Shown here: positions 16,053 through 23,801 of the stretch, one piece after another
Numbering within the stretch: position 1 is the stretch's first letter
Layout of the letters: each line of letters begins with the position of its first letter
Assembly: GCA_963744575.1 (NCBI GenBank)
Contig: CAVUUF010000021.1
Location: forward strand, 1 to 43,631
Length of the DNA stretch: 43,631 bases
Direction of reading: 5' to 3'
Source: Palsa-504 sp963744575
GTDB taxonomy: Bacteria > Actinomycetota > Actinomycetes > Streptosporangiales > Streptosporangiaceae
Position numbers and translations under genes: made by a program
Notes under the pieces: generated by a model
What the model was told of the DNA's origin: nothing
Seen by the model: the letters and a program-made list of their open reading frames with translations, nothing else
Databases searched by the model: none

Positions 16053-16310
16053 ATGAACGACACCGTCGTAGCCATCGTCAGTGCCTTCTTCGTCATCGGG
16101 ATCCTCTTCGGGATCGTCGCTGTCCTCGCCATGTCAGTACTCCGGGCCGAACGGCGCGGCCATCGCGGCCATCCGCGGAACTACCAGCCGCGCCGCCGCG
16201 GCGATCAGCCACCGGACGGACGCTGGCCGGACCCACGCTGGGACGAAGACGATCCCGGTGACCACTCACGCTGGCCGGAGGGCAGCGACAGCGATTTCCG
16301 CGGCCGTTAG
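16053..16310 (+). CDS. Tiny single-span membrane protein with Arg/Asp-rich tail
   Basis: 85 residues from ATG 16053, 2 nt after the previous stop. The N-terminal membrane helix is VVAIVSAFFVIGILFGIVAV. A cytoplasmic tail follows that changes from strongly basic (RAERRGHRGHPRN) to Trp/Asp/Pro-rich (DGRWPDPRWDEDDPGDHSRW). There is no catalytic motif. The layout, one helix plus a charged low-complexity tail, suggests a scaffold or regulator subunit, perhaps together with its upstream neighbour. The product is unrecognised, but composition and start context support a real gene. Confidence 0.6.
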   Translation: MNDTVVAIVSAFFVIGILFGIVAVLAMSVLRAERRGHRGHPRNYQPRRRGDQPPDGRWPDPRWDEDDPGDHSRWPEGSDSDFRGR

Positions 16311-16402
16311 CCCGGTATCAGGGCGGCCATGCTACCCCGCGTCCCGAGCCGGGGCCGGGATGCGGGGTAGCTCCGATCGCGCCGTTGCCACCAGGCGGGT
16401 TC

Positions 16403-16408
16403 TAAGCT
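16403..16408 (+). promoter_or_regulatory. -10 box that selects the GTG start of the metE-like gene
   Basis: TAAGCT ends 6 nt before GTG 16415. An ATG at 16413 is out of frame, so the leaderless spacing supports GTG 16415. Confidence 0.55.
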
Positions 16409-16414
16409 CGACAT

Positions 16415-17500
16415 GTGCGTGATGACCGTGACGGGCCGGACTTTCCGTGGCCGGCCGGAAGTGCCACCGGGATCGGCTCGATGCCCGGGACCGACCCGGC
16501 CGAGGCGATGCGCGTCATCGCCGGGGAACTGCCGGACTTCCCGCATGTTCCCGAGCTGCCGGATCGTGGTCCGGGAGCGGATCTCACCGGCCGGACCGCC
16601 GCGCTGCTGGTCGACATCCCGGTCGAGGTCACTCCGCGCGGCTGGCGGCTGGCCGAACGGCCGGGCCGTGACCTGGCCCGGGCCAGGTCCATGCTCTCCT
16701 CCGACCTGGACGTCATGGAGGAGGTGCTGGACGGCTTCCGCGGCCCGGTCAAGATCCAGCTGTGCGGCCCGTGGACGCTGGCTGCCACGCTGGAGCTGCC
16801 GCGCACGATGAACGTGGCCATCGCCGATCCCGGCGCGGTGGCGGACCTGACCGCCTCCCTGGCCGAGGGCGCAGCCGCCTACACGGCCGAGCTGGCCGAG
16901 CGCGTGCCCGGCGCCCGGCCGGTCGTGCAACTGGACGAGCCGGCCCTGCCCGCGGTGGCGGCGGGCCGGGTGCCGACGGCGAGCGGGCTGTCCCGGCTGG
17001 CCGCCGTCGAGGCTGACGTGCTGCGGGAACGGCTGGCTCAGGTGATCACGGCCAGCCACGGCTACACGGTGATCCACAGCTGCGCAGCGGCCATCCCGTT
17101 CGGGATAATCAGGGCGGCCCGGGCCGATGCGGTGTCCTTCGACCTCAGCCAGCTACGGCGGGAGGACGAGGACGGGGTGGCCGAGTCCGCCGAGGCGGGC
17201 ATGGGACTGCTGACCGGGGTGGTCCCGGCCGCCCCGGACGCCGGGACCGCCCGCCGCGCGGGGCCGACCGGGCCGGGTGACGGCAGCGCCGAGGCCCGGG
17301 AGGCCGCCGAGCGGGTCATCCGGCTGTGGCGGCGGCTGGGCCTGCCGCTGGCGACCTGCCCGGCGCAGGCGGTGATCACGCCGGCCTGCGGGCTGGCCGG
17401 GATGTCCCCGGCCCAGGCGCGCGCCGCGCTGACCCGATGCCGGGAGGCCGGGAGCATGCTGGCCGAGCTGATCGAGGAGACGGGGGAAGAGTCCAGGTGA
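16415..17500 (+). CDS. Cobalamin-independent methionine synthase-like protein (MetE C-terminal fold)
   Basis: 361 residues from GTG 16415, about half the length of full MetE. The start GSATGIGSMPGTDPAEA and the barrel strands KIQLCGPWTLAATLELP and VVQLDEPALPAV match the UROD/MetE-like superfamily. Candidate zinc ligands are His and Cys in TVIHSCAAAIPFG and a late Cys in TPACGLAGM, where MetE carries its catalytic zinc. Actinobacteria keep this short protein directly upstream of ligA, as in the Mycobacterium tuberculosis order. It is usually labelled methionine synthase, but its substrate is not established to my knowledge, so methyl transfer to a thiol is inference. Its TGA overlaps the GTG of ligA (GTGA). 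Confidence 0.85.
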   Translation: MRDDRDGPDFPWPAGSATGIGSMPGTDPAEAMRVIAGELPDFPHVPELPDRGPGADLTGRTAALLVDIPVEVTPRGWRLAERPGRDLARARSMLSSDLDVMEEVLDGFRGPVKIQLCGPWTLAATLELPRTMNVAIADPGAVADLTASLAEGAAAYTAELAERVPGARPVVQLDEPALPAVAAGRVPTASGLSRLAAVEADVLRERLAQVITASHGYTVIHSCAAAIPFGIIRAARADAVSFDLSQLRREDEDGVAESAEAGMGLLTGVVPAAPDAGTARRAGPTGPGDGSAEAREAAERVIRLWRRLGLPLATCPAQAVITPACGLAGMSPAQARAALTRCREAGSMLAELIEETGEESR

Positions 17501-19695
17501 GCGAGCACCAAACGAGCGGGGAACTCCAGGAAGCGCCGGCTGGAGCGCGGCGGCGGCACGCGGACCTCAGCCTGGAGATCACCGAGGCCGATCACCGGTA
17601 CTACGTCCTGGACTCGCCCACGATCTCCGACATCGAGTACGACACCAAGATGCGCGAGCTGCGCGCGCTCGAGGACGAGTACCCGGACCTGCGCACGCCC
17701 GACTCGCCGACCCAGACCGTGCACGGCACCATCTCCACTCTGTTCACCCCGGTCGAGCACCTGGAACGGCTGCTCAGCCTGGACAACGTGTTCACCGACG
17801 AGGACCTGGGCGGCTGGGCCGACCGCGCGGCCAAGCTCGGCGGCGCGGGGCCGTACCTGTGCGAGCTCAAGATCGACGGCCTGGCCATCGATCTCGTCTA
17901 CGTCAACGGCGCGCTGGTCAAGGCGGCCACCCGCGGCGATGGCCGGACCGGTGAGGACGTCACGCCGAACATCAGGACCATCGCCTCCATCCCGGCCCGG
18001 CTCACCGGCACCGGGCATCCGGCCACGCTGGAGGTGCGGGGCGAGGTGTTCATGCCGGCCGAGGCGTTCGGGAAGCTGAACGAGTCACTGCTGGACGCGG
18101 GCAAGCCCGCGTTCGCCAACCCGCGCAACTCGGCGGCCGGCTCGCTGCGGCAGAAGGACCCACGGATCACCGCCTCCCGGGCGCTGGACGCGATCATCCA
18201 CGGCATCGGCCGGGTCGAGGGCTCGCCGCTACGCGCCGGCCCCGCCGGCGAAGCCGGCCAGGACAGCCGCGAGGGCATCACCGGTGCCGCCGCCGGCCCC
18301 GGCGAGGAGGGGCACCTGGAAGGCGCGCCGGACACCCAGTCCGGCTGGTACGAACGGCTGCGGGCGTGGGGCCTGCCGGTCAGCGACCTGTACCAGGTCG
18401 TCCCGGACATGGACGGGGTGCGCGCGTACATCGGCCACTACGCCGAGCACCGGCACGACCCGCCGTACGAGATCGACGGCGTGGTGATCAAGATCGACCA
18501 GATCGAGTTGCAGCGCCGGCTCGGCTCGACCAGCCGGGCGCCCCGGTGGGCCATCGCGTTCAAGTACCCGCCGGAGGAGGTCACCACCCGGCTGCTCGAT
18601 ATCCAGGTGAACGTCGGGCGCACCGGCCGGGTCACCCCGTTCGCGGTGATGGAACCGGTCAAGGTGAGCGGCTCGACGGTGGACCGGGCCACGTTGCACA
18701 ACGCGGACGAGGTCAAGCGCAAGGGCGTGCTCATCGGCGACATGGTGATCCTGCGCAAGGCCGGCGACGTGATCCCGGAGGTGCTCGGCCCGGTGGCCGA
18801 CCTGCGGACCGGCGGCGAACGCGAGTTCAGCTTCCCGACCGCCTGCCCGTCGTGCCAGACCACCCTGGCCAAGGAGGAGGACGAGGTCGACTGGCGCTGC
18901 CCGAACAGCCGGTCCTGCCCGGCCCAGCTGCGCGAGCGGCTGTTCCACCTGGCCGGGCGGGGTGCCTTCGACATCGAGGTGCTCGGCTACGAGGCGGTGA
19001 GCGCGCTGCTGGACTGCGGGCTGGCCGCCGACGAGGGCGACCTGTTCGCGGTGACCGAGGAACAGCTGCTGACCTGCCCGTTCTTCGTGGTCAAGCAGGG
19101 CACGCTGAGCGCCAACGCCACCCGGCTGCTGGCCAACCTGGAGCAGGCGCGGACCAGGCCGCTGTGGCGGATCCTGGTGGCGCTGTCGATCAGGCACGTC
19201 GGGCCGACGGCGGCGCGGGCGCTGGCGACCGAGTTCGGTTCGGTGCGGGCGATCGAGGAAGCGAGCGCGGCCGCGCTGGCCGCGGTGGACGGCGTCGGCC
19301 CGACCATCGCCGCCTCGCTGCGCGACTGGTTCACCGTGGACTGGCACCAGGCGATCATCGCCAGGTGGCGGGACGCCGGGGTGCGTCTCGAAGACCCGGA
19401 CTTCGACCCGAACCGGGCCGCGGCCCGGCTGCTGGCCGGCGTGTCCGTGGTGATCACCGGCACGCTCGCCGACATGACCCGGGACGAGGCCGGCGAGGCG
19501 GTCCGCCAGGCCGGCGGCAAGGTGACCTCCTCGGTGTCCAAGAAGACCGGTTTCGTGGTGGCGGGCGAGAACGCCGGCTCCAAGTACGACAAGGCGGTCG
19601 AGCTGGGCGTGCCGGTCCTGGACGAGGCCGCCTTCCGGGTCCTGCTCACCGAGGGCCCGGACGCGGTCACCCCAGCCCCCACCGCGCAGCCCTAA
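17497..19695 (+). CDS. ligA: NAD-dependent DNA ligase
   Basis: 732 residues from GTG 17497, overlapping the upstream stop by 4 nt. Domain Ia (HRYYVLDSPTISDIEYD) binds NMN. The adenylation lysine is Lys125 in CELKIDGLAI. GDGRTGEDVTPNIRTI and EVRGEVFMP are nucleotidyltransferase motifs. An OB fold follows. The zinc finger uses the cysteines of CPSCQTTL and CPNSRSCPAQ. HhH repeats come next, and a C-terminal BRCT domain spans about 645-725 (GVSVVITGTLADMTRDEA). It seals nicks in replication and repair. Residues about 245-285 form a Gly/Ala/Glu-rich stretch (GPAGEAGQDSREG, AAAGPGEEGH) that looks like a lineage insertion in the adenylation domain. Confidence 0.97.
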   Translation: MSEHQTSGELQEAPAGARRRHADLSLEITEADHRYYVLDSPTISDIEYDTKMRELRALEDEYPDLRTPDSPTQTVHGTISTLFTPVEHLERLLSLDNVFTDEDLGGWADRAAKLGGAGPYLCELKIDGLAIDLVYVNGALVKAATRGDGRTGEDVTPNIRTIASIPARLTGTGHPATLEVRGEVFMPAEAFGKLNESLLDAGKPAFANPRNSAAGSLRQKDPRITASRALDAIIHGIGRVEGSPLRAGPAGEAGQDSREGITGAAAGPGEEGHLEGAPDTQSGWYERLRAWGLPVSDLYQVVPDMDGVRAYIGHYAEHRHDPPYEIDGVVIKIDQIELQRRLGSTSRAPRWAIAFKYPPEEVTTRLLDIQVNVGRTGRVTPFAVMEPVKVSGSTVDRATLHNADEVKRKGVLIGDMVILRKAGDVIPEVLGPVADLRTGGEREFSFPTACPSCQTTLAKEEDEVDWRCPNSRSCPAQLRERLFHLAGRGAFDIEVLGYEAVSALLDCGLAADEGDLFAVTEEQLLTCPFFVVKQGTLSANATRLLANLEQARTRPLWRILVALSIRHVGPTAARALATEFGSVRAIEEASAAALAAVDGVGPTIAASLRDWFTVDWHQAIIARWRDAGVRLEDPDFDPNRAAARLLAGVSVVITGTLADMTRDEAGEAVRQAGGKVTSSVSKKTGFVVAGENAGSKYDKAVELGVPVLDEAAFRVLLTEGPDAVTPAPTAQP

Positions 19696-19710
19696 GCCCT
19701 CGCCGCCGGT

Positions 19711-19959
19711 TTCGGCCAGGCGGCGGCTCAGATAGCGCCGCTCGGCGTCGGTGCTGGCCAGCGCGAGCGCCTCGCGGTAGAAGCCCGCGGCGTCGTCGGC
19801 GCGCCCCAGGCGGCGCAGCAGGTCGGCCTGGGTGGCGGGCAGCAGGTAGTAGCCGGCCAGCTTTCCCGACGCCTCCAGGTGCGCGACCAGCGCCAGCCCG
19901 GCCTGCGGGCCCTCGGCCATGGCCACCGCCACCGCGCGGTTCAGTTCGACCACCGGGGA
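19711..19959 (-). pseudogene. C-terminal fragment of an ECF sigma factor (DUF6596 type)
   Basis: The - strand translation SPVVELNRAVAVAMAEG ... LVAHLEASGKLAGYYLLPATQ ... RADDAAGFYREALALA ... AERRYLSRRLAE is the helical C-terminal repeat region of long ECF sigma factors of the RpoE/DUF6596 type. The sigma-2 and sigma-4 domains that should precede it are absent: upstream lies the gatC promoter within about 70 nt. Downstream the frame runs without a stop into antisense of ligA. About 83 of some 400 residues remain, so this is a remnant. It fills the 339-nt gap between ligA and gatC. Confidence 0.7.
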
Positions 19960-20021
19960 CGGACCCGCCGGGAATCACCGCACCCACCCTTATTGCTTAC
20001 AGGGTGCCGCCGCCGGGCCCC

Positions 20022-20027
20022 TAGAAT
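20022..20027 (+). promoter_or_regulatory. -10 box for leaderless gatC
   Basis: TAGAAT ends 7 nt before ATG 20035, and no Shine-Dalgarno lies between. It marks the likely start of the gatCAB transcript, separate from ligA. Confidence 0.6.
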
Positions 20028-20034
20028 CGCGTGC

Positions 20035-20328
20035 ATGTCCATTACCCGTGACGAGGTCGCGCACCTGGCGCGGCTGGCCAGGATCGCGCTCACCGACGCC
20101 GAACTCGACCATCTGGCGCCCCAGCTGGATCAGATCATCACGGCTGTCGCGCAGGTCCAGGAGGTCGCCGCCGAAGGAATCCTGCCGACGTCGCACGCCA
20201 CCGGCCTGACCAACGTGTACCGCGATGACGAGCCGGTCCCGTGCCTGACTCCGGCCGAAGCGCTCAGCCAGGCGCCCGCGGTGGAGCAGCAGCGGTTCAA
20301 GGTGCCGCGGATCCTGGGGGAGGACTAG
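20035..20328 (+). CDS. gatC: Aspartyl/glutamyl-tRNA amidotransferase subunit C
   Basis: 97 residues, normal for GatC. Typical N-terminus ITRDEVAHLARLARIALTDAEL, central LDQIITAVAQVQEV, and C-terminal ending SQAPAVEQQRFKVPRILGE. It wraps around GatA and stabilises the GatCAB complex that converts misacylated Glu-tRNA(Gln) and Asp-tRNA(Asn) to Gln- and Asn-tRNA. gatA starts 4 nt after its stop, so the order C-A-B is an operon. Confidence 0.97.
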   Translation: MSITRDEVAHLARLARIALTDAELDHLAPQLDQIITAVAQVQEVAAEGILPTSHATGLTNVYRDDEPVPCLTPAEALSQAPAVEQQRFKVPRILGED

Positions 20329-20332
20329 AACA

Positions 20333-21823
20333 ATGGAGCTCACTCGCATGACCGCGGCGGAGCTGTCCGCCGCGCTGGCCGGTAAAGAGGTCTCCGCGGC
20401 CGAGGTCACCCGGGCGCACCTGGACCGGATCGCCGCCGTGGACGACCGCGTGCACGCGTTCCTGCACGTCGCCGCCGACAGCGCCCTCGAACAGGCCCGA
20501 GACATCGACGCCAGGCGAAAAGCGGGGGAGCAGCTGAGCCCGCTGGCCGGCGTCCCGGTCGCGGTCAAGGACGTGTTTACCACCGTAGGCCTGCCGACCA
20601 CCTGCGGCTCGCGCATCCTGGCGGGCTGGCACCCGCCCTACGACGCCACCATCGTCCAGCGGCTCAAGCAGGCCGGCGCGATCATCCTCGGCAAGACCAA
20701 CATGGACGAGTTCGCCATGGGCTCCTCCACCGAGAACTCCGCGTTCGGCCCCAGCCACAACCCATGGGATCTGGACACGATCCCCGGCGGCTCCTCCGGC
20801 GGCTCGTCCGCCGCGGTGGCCGCCTACGAGGCGCCGCTGGCCATCGGCACCGACACCGGCGGCTCGATCCGTCAGCCCGCCGCGGTCTGCGGGATCGTCG
20901 GCACCAAGCCGACCTACGGCGGGTCGTCCCGGTACGGCGTGGTGGCGTTCGCGAGCAGCCTGGACACGCCGGGACCGTTGGGCCGGACGGTGCTGGACGC
21001 GGCGCTGCTGCACGAGGCCATGTCCGGGCACGACCCGATGGACTCCACCTCGATCGACGCGCCGGTGCCGCCGGTGGTGGCCGCGGCGCGCGAGGCGGAC
21101 GTGAGCGGCATGCGGATCGGCGTGGTGACCGAACTCGGCGGCGACGGCTACCAGCCCGGCGTGCTGGCCCGGTTCGCCGAGGCGGTCGAGCTGCTCGAGT
21201 CGCTCGGCGCCAAGGTGACCGAAGTGTCCTGCCCCCACTTCTCCTACGCGCTGCCCGCCTACTACCTGATCGCGCCCAGCGAGTGCTCGTCCAACCTGGC
21301 CAGGTTCGACGCGATGCGGTACGGCCTGCGGGTGGGCGACGACGGCATCAGGGACGCCGAGGAGGTGATGGCGCTGACCCGCGAGCAGGGCTTCGGCGCC
21401 GAAGTCAAGCGGCGCATCATCCTCGGCACGTACGCGCTGTCCAGCGGCTACTACGACGCCTACTACGGCAAGGCGCAGCAGGTCCGCACGCTGATCATCA
21501 GGGACTTCGACGCGGCCTTCGGCCAGGTCGACGTGCTGGTGTCGCCGTCCACGCCGACCACGGCGTTCCGCATCGGCGAGCGGGCCGACGACCCGATGGC
21601 CATGTACCTGGCCGACCTGTGCACGATCCCGTCGGACCTGGCCGGCAACGCGGCCATCTCGGTCCCGTGCGGCCTGGCGCCGGAAGACGGGCTGCCGGCC
21701 GGGCTGCAGGTGATGGCGCCCGCGCTGGCCGACGACCGGCTGTACCGGGTCGCCGCGGCCGCGGAGGCGGCCTTCACCGGCCGCTGGGGGCAGCCGCTCC
21801 TGAACCAGGCGAAGGGGCTGTAA
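20333..21823 (+). CDS. gatA: Aspartyl/glutamyl-tRNA amidotransferase subunit A
   Basis: 496 residues from ATG 20333. An amidase-signature enzyme that hydrolyses glutamine and channels ammonia to GatB. The catalytic Lys is in PVAVKDVFTT. The glycine/serine-rich signature GGSSGGSSAAVAAYE and GTDTGGSIRQPAAVCG supply the cis-Ser and nucleophile Ser. TKPTYGGSSRYG follows, and SPSTPTTAFRIGE near the C-terminus is normal. Two in-frame ATG codons occur (20333, 20348); the first matches the family start and the spacing to gatC. gatB follows 3 nt after the TAA. Confidence 0.97.
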   Translation: MELTRMTAAELSAALAGKEVSAAEVTRAHLDRIAAVDDRVHAFLHVAADSALEQARDIDARRKAGEQLSPLAGVPVAVKDVFTTVGLPTTCGSRILAGWHPPYDATIVQRLKQAGAIILGKTNMDEFAMGSSTENSAFGPSHNPWDLDTIPGGSSGGSSAAVAAYEAPLAIGTDTGGSIRQPAAVCGIVGTKPTYGGSSRYGVVAFASSLDTPGPLGRTVLDAALLHEAMSGHDPMDSTSIDAPVPPVVAAAREADVSGMRIGVVTELGGDGYQPGVLARFAEAVELLESLGAKVTEVSCPHFSYALPAYYLIAPSECSSNLARFDAMRYGLRVGDDGIRDAEEVMALTREQGFGAEVKRRIILGTYALSSGYYDAYYGKAQQVRTLIIRDFDAAFGQVDVLVSPSTPTTAFRIGERADDPMAMYLADLCTIPSDLAGNAAISVPCGLAPEDGLPAGLQVMAPALADDRLYRVAAAAEAAFTGRWGQPLLNQAKGL

Positions 21824-21826
21824 AAC

Positions 21827-23329
21827 ATGACGACCAGCACGGAAACCCTCGTCCCGTTCACCGAGGCGATGACGCGCTACGAGCCGGTGACCGGCCTGGA
21901 GACCCACGTGGAGCTGGGCACCAGGACCAAGATGTTCTGCGGCTGCACGACCACCTTCGGGGCCGAGCCCAACAGCCAGGTCTGCCCGGTCTGCCTGGGC
22001 CTGCCCGGCTCGCTGCCGGTGGTGAACCGGATGGCGATCGAGTACGCCATCCGCATCGGCTTGGCCCTGAACTGCGAGATCGCGGCCTGGTGCCGGTTCG
22101 CCCGGAAGAATTACTTCTACCCGGACATGCCGAAGAACTTCCAGATCTCCCAGTACGACGAGCCGCTGTGCACGGACGGGTACCTTGATGTGACCATCGG
22201 CGACCAGGCCGTCCGGGTCGGCATCGAGCGGGTGCACCTGGAGGAGGACACCGGCAAGTCGCTGCACGTGGGCGGGGCCACCGGCCGGATCCACGGCGCC
22301 GAGTACTCGCTGGTCGACTACAACCGGGCGGGTATCCCGCTGGTCGAGATCGTGACCAAACCGGTCCCGGGCACCGGCGCGGACGCGCCCGTCGTGGCCC
22401 GCGCCTACGTCACCGAGCTGCGTGACCTGGTCCGCTCCCTGGGCGTCTCCGACGTGCGGATGGAGGAAGGGTCGCTGCGCTGCGACGTGAACGTCTCGCT
22501 GGCGCCGCGCGGCTCGGCCCAGTGGGGCACGCGGACCGAGACCAAGAACGTCAACTCGCTGCGTTCGGTCCAGCGCGCCGTCGAATTCGAGATCGAGCGG
22601 CAGGCCGCGGTGCTCGACGCCGGCGCCCGGGTCATCCAGGAGACCAGGCACTTCCACGAGAACACCGGGACCACGACCTCGGGGCGGTCCAAGGAAGAGG
22701 CCCAGGACTACCGCTACTTCCCCGAGCCCGACCTGGTGCCGGTCGCCCCGCCGGAGGAATGGGTCGAACAGATCCGGGCCGCGCTGCCCGAGGCGCCGTC
22801 CAAGGTCCGGGCCCGGCTGCAGGCCGAATGGAACTCCTCCGCGCTGGAGATGGACGCCATCCTCAACGCGGGCGCGCTCGATCTGGTCCGCGAGACGGTC
22901 GCAGCGGGCGCCTCGCCGGCCGACGCGCGCAAGTGGTGGCTGGGCGAGCTGTCCCGGCGCGCCCACGACACCGGCACCGAGCTGACGGCGCTGTCGGTCA
23001 CTCCCGCCGAGGTCGCCCGGTTGGCCGCGCTCGTCGCGGCGGGCACGCTCAACGACAAGCTGGCCCGGCAGGTGATCGACGGCGTGCTGGCCGGCCAGGG
23101 CGATCCCGACGAGGTGGTCAAGGCCCGCGGCCTGGCCATAGTCAGCGACGAAGGCGCGCTGACCAAGGCCGTCGACGAGGCGATCGCGGCCAACCCCGAC
23201 GTGGTGGCCAGGATCCGCGGCGGCAAGACCCAGGCGGCGGGCGTCCTGGTCGGCGCGGTCATGAAGGCCACCCGCGGCCAGGCCGACGCCGCCCGCGTCC
23301 GCGAGCTGATCCTGGACCGCCTGGGCTAG
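21827..23329 (+). CDS. gatB: Aspartyl/glutamyl-tRNA amidotransferase subunit B
   Basis: 500 residues from ATG 21827. Contains the GatB signature GLETHVELGTRTKMFCGC with zinc-site cysteines (also VCPVCLGLPGSLP), YYPDMPKNFQISQYDEP-like sequence read here as FYPDMPKNFQISQYDEP, EEDTGKSLH, VDYNRAGIPLVEIVT and VRMEEGSLRCDVNVS. The C-terminal helical and YqeY-like tail (ARQVIDGVLAGQGDPDEVV) contacts tRNA. GatB phosphorylates the misacylated tRNA and transfers ammonia. It is the last gene of the gatCAB operon, followed by a strong hairpin shared with the convergent accE gene. Confidence 0.97.
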   Translation: MTTSTETLVPFTEAMTRYEPVTGLETHVELGTRTKMFCGCTTTFGAEPNSQVCPVCLGLPGSLPVVNRMAIEYAIRIGLALNCEIAAWCRFARKNYFYPDMPKNFQISQYDEPLCTDGYLDVTIGDQAVRVGIERVHLEEDTGKSLHVGGATGRIHGAEYSLVDYNRAGIPLVEIVTKPVPGTGADAPVVARAYVTELRDLVRSLGVSDVRMEEGSLRCDVNVSLAPRGSAQWGTRTETKNVNSLRSVQRAVEFEIERQAAVLDAGARVIQETRHFHENTGTTTSGRSKEEAQDYRYFPEPDLVPVAPPEEWVEQIRAALPEAPSKVRARLQAEWNSSALEMDAILNAGALDLVRETVAAGASPADARKWWLGELSRRAHDTGTELTALSVTPAEVARLAALVAAGTLNDKLARQVIDGVLAGQGDPDEVVKARGLAIVSDEGALTKAVDEAIAANPDVVARIRGGKTQAAGVLVGAVMKATRGQADAARVRELILDRLG

Positions 23330-23339
23330 GGTTCAGTCG

Positions 23340-23375
23340 CCGGGAAAGCTGACGGCCTCGGCCGTCTCGTCCCGG
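23340..23375. terminator. Bidirectional hairpin between gatB and accE
   Basis: CCGGGA (23340-23345) pairs with TCCCGG (23370-23375) around a perfect inner stem GACGGC-CTCG-GCCGTC (23351-23366). It starts 10 nt after the gatB stop and lies between convergent genes, as expected for a shared terminator. No T-run is present on either strand. Confidence 0.6.
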
Positions 23376-23422
23376 ACCTCGCGCTGCCGGGTGTGAAGCC
23401 CGGAATCCCGGCGTGGCGGAAT

Positions 23423-23785
23423 CTAGCCGGACCGGGCGGAGCGGCGCCAGGCGCCGGGACCGGGGGACAACGGCCGCCGGAGCAAGCTGTCCCGGTCGGA
23501 CCAGGCATTTTGGGCCGAACGGGCGGGGCGGGGGGCCTCCTGGCCGGCCGGACGCGCGGCGAGGAGGACGGCGACCAGGGCGGCGATCTCTTCCGGCGTC
23601 GCGTCGCCGCGGACCACCCGCAGCAGCGGTTCCCCCCGGGGCTCTGCTGGCTCCTTCTCTCCTTCTCCCGGGGGGACCCATCCCCCCGGACCCCCCTGGG
23701 GGAGGGACGACCCTGCTGGCCTGGCCGCCTGCGGCGGCGGGCCCGAGCCCCCCCGGGGCGGATCGCCGTCGGCGGGGCGTGTCAC
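23423..23785 (-). CDS. accE: Acyl-CoA carboxylase epsilon subunit with repeat-derived N-terminus
   Basis: 120 residues from GTG 23785. The recognisable part is the C-terminal 75 residues: PLLRVVRGDATPEEIAALVAVLLAARP, then a linker, then SAQNAWSDRDSLLRRPLSPGPGAWRRSA, the small epsilon subunit of actinobacterial acyl-CoA carboxylases that docks on the beta subunit. Known members start only a few residues before the LLRVVRG motif. Here about 46 extra residues (PQGGPGGWVPPGEGEKEP region) are encoded by the same G6/C6 repeat found in purH, so the real start may have been displaced. No good ribosome site precedes GTG 23785. The set reads pccB, NYN gene, accE on the - strand, consistent with assembly of one carboxylase. 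Confidence 0.78.
   Translation of the reverse strand: MTRPADGDPPRGGSGPPPQAARPAGSSLPQGGPGGWVPPGEGEKEPAEPRGEPLLRVVRGDATPEEIAALVAVLLAARPAGQEAPRPARSAQNAWSDRDSLLRRPLSPGPGAWRRSARSG
23656..23708. repeat. G6/C6 palindromic repeat in the accE N-terminal region
   Basis: A pyrimidine stretch TCTCTCCTTCTC is followed by GGGGGGACCCATCCCCCC, GGA, a C-run and TGGGGGAGGGAC. The 27 nt 23670-23696 are identical to copy B in purH, and the flanks (TCTC on the left, GGGAGGGAC on the right) also match, so the unit is about 45-50 nt. Confidence 0.85.
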
Positions 23786-23801
23786 CGGCGCCCGTTCGGT
23801 A

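Noticed and set aside
20297..22966. 889-codon - strand ORF opposite gatA and gatB
   Set aside because: The complement of GC-rich genes; low-complexity Arg/Gly/Val composition and no recognisable domain.
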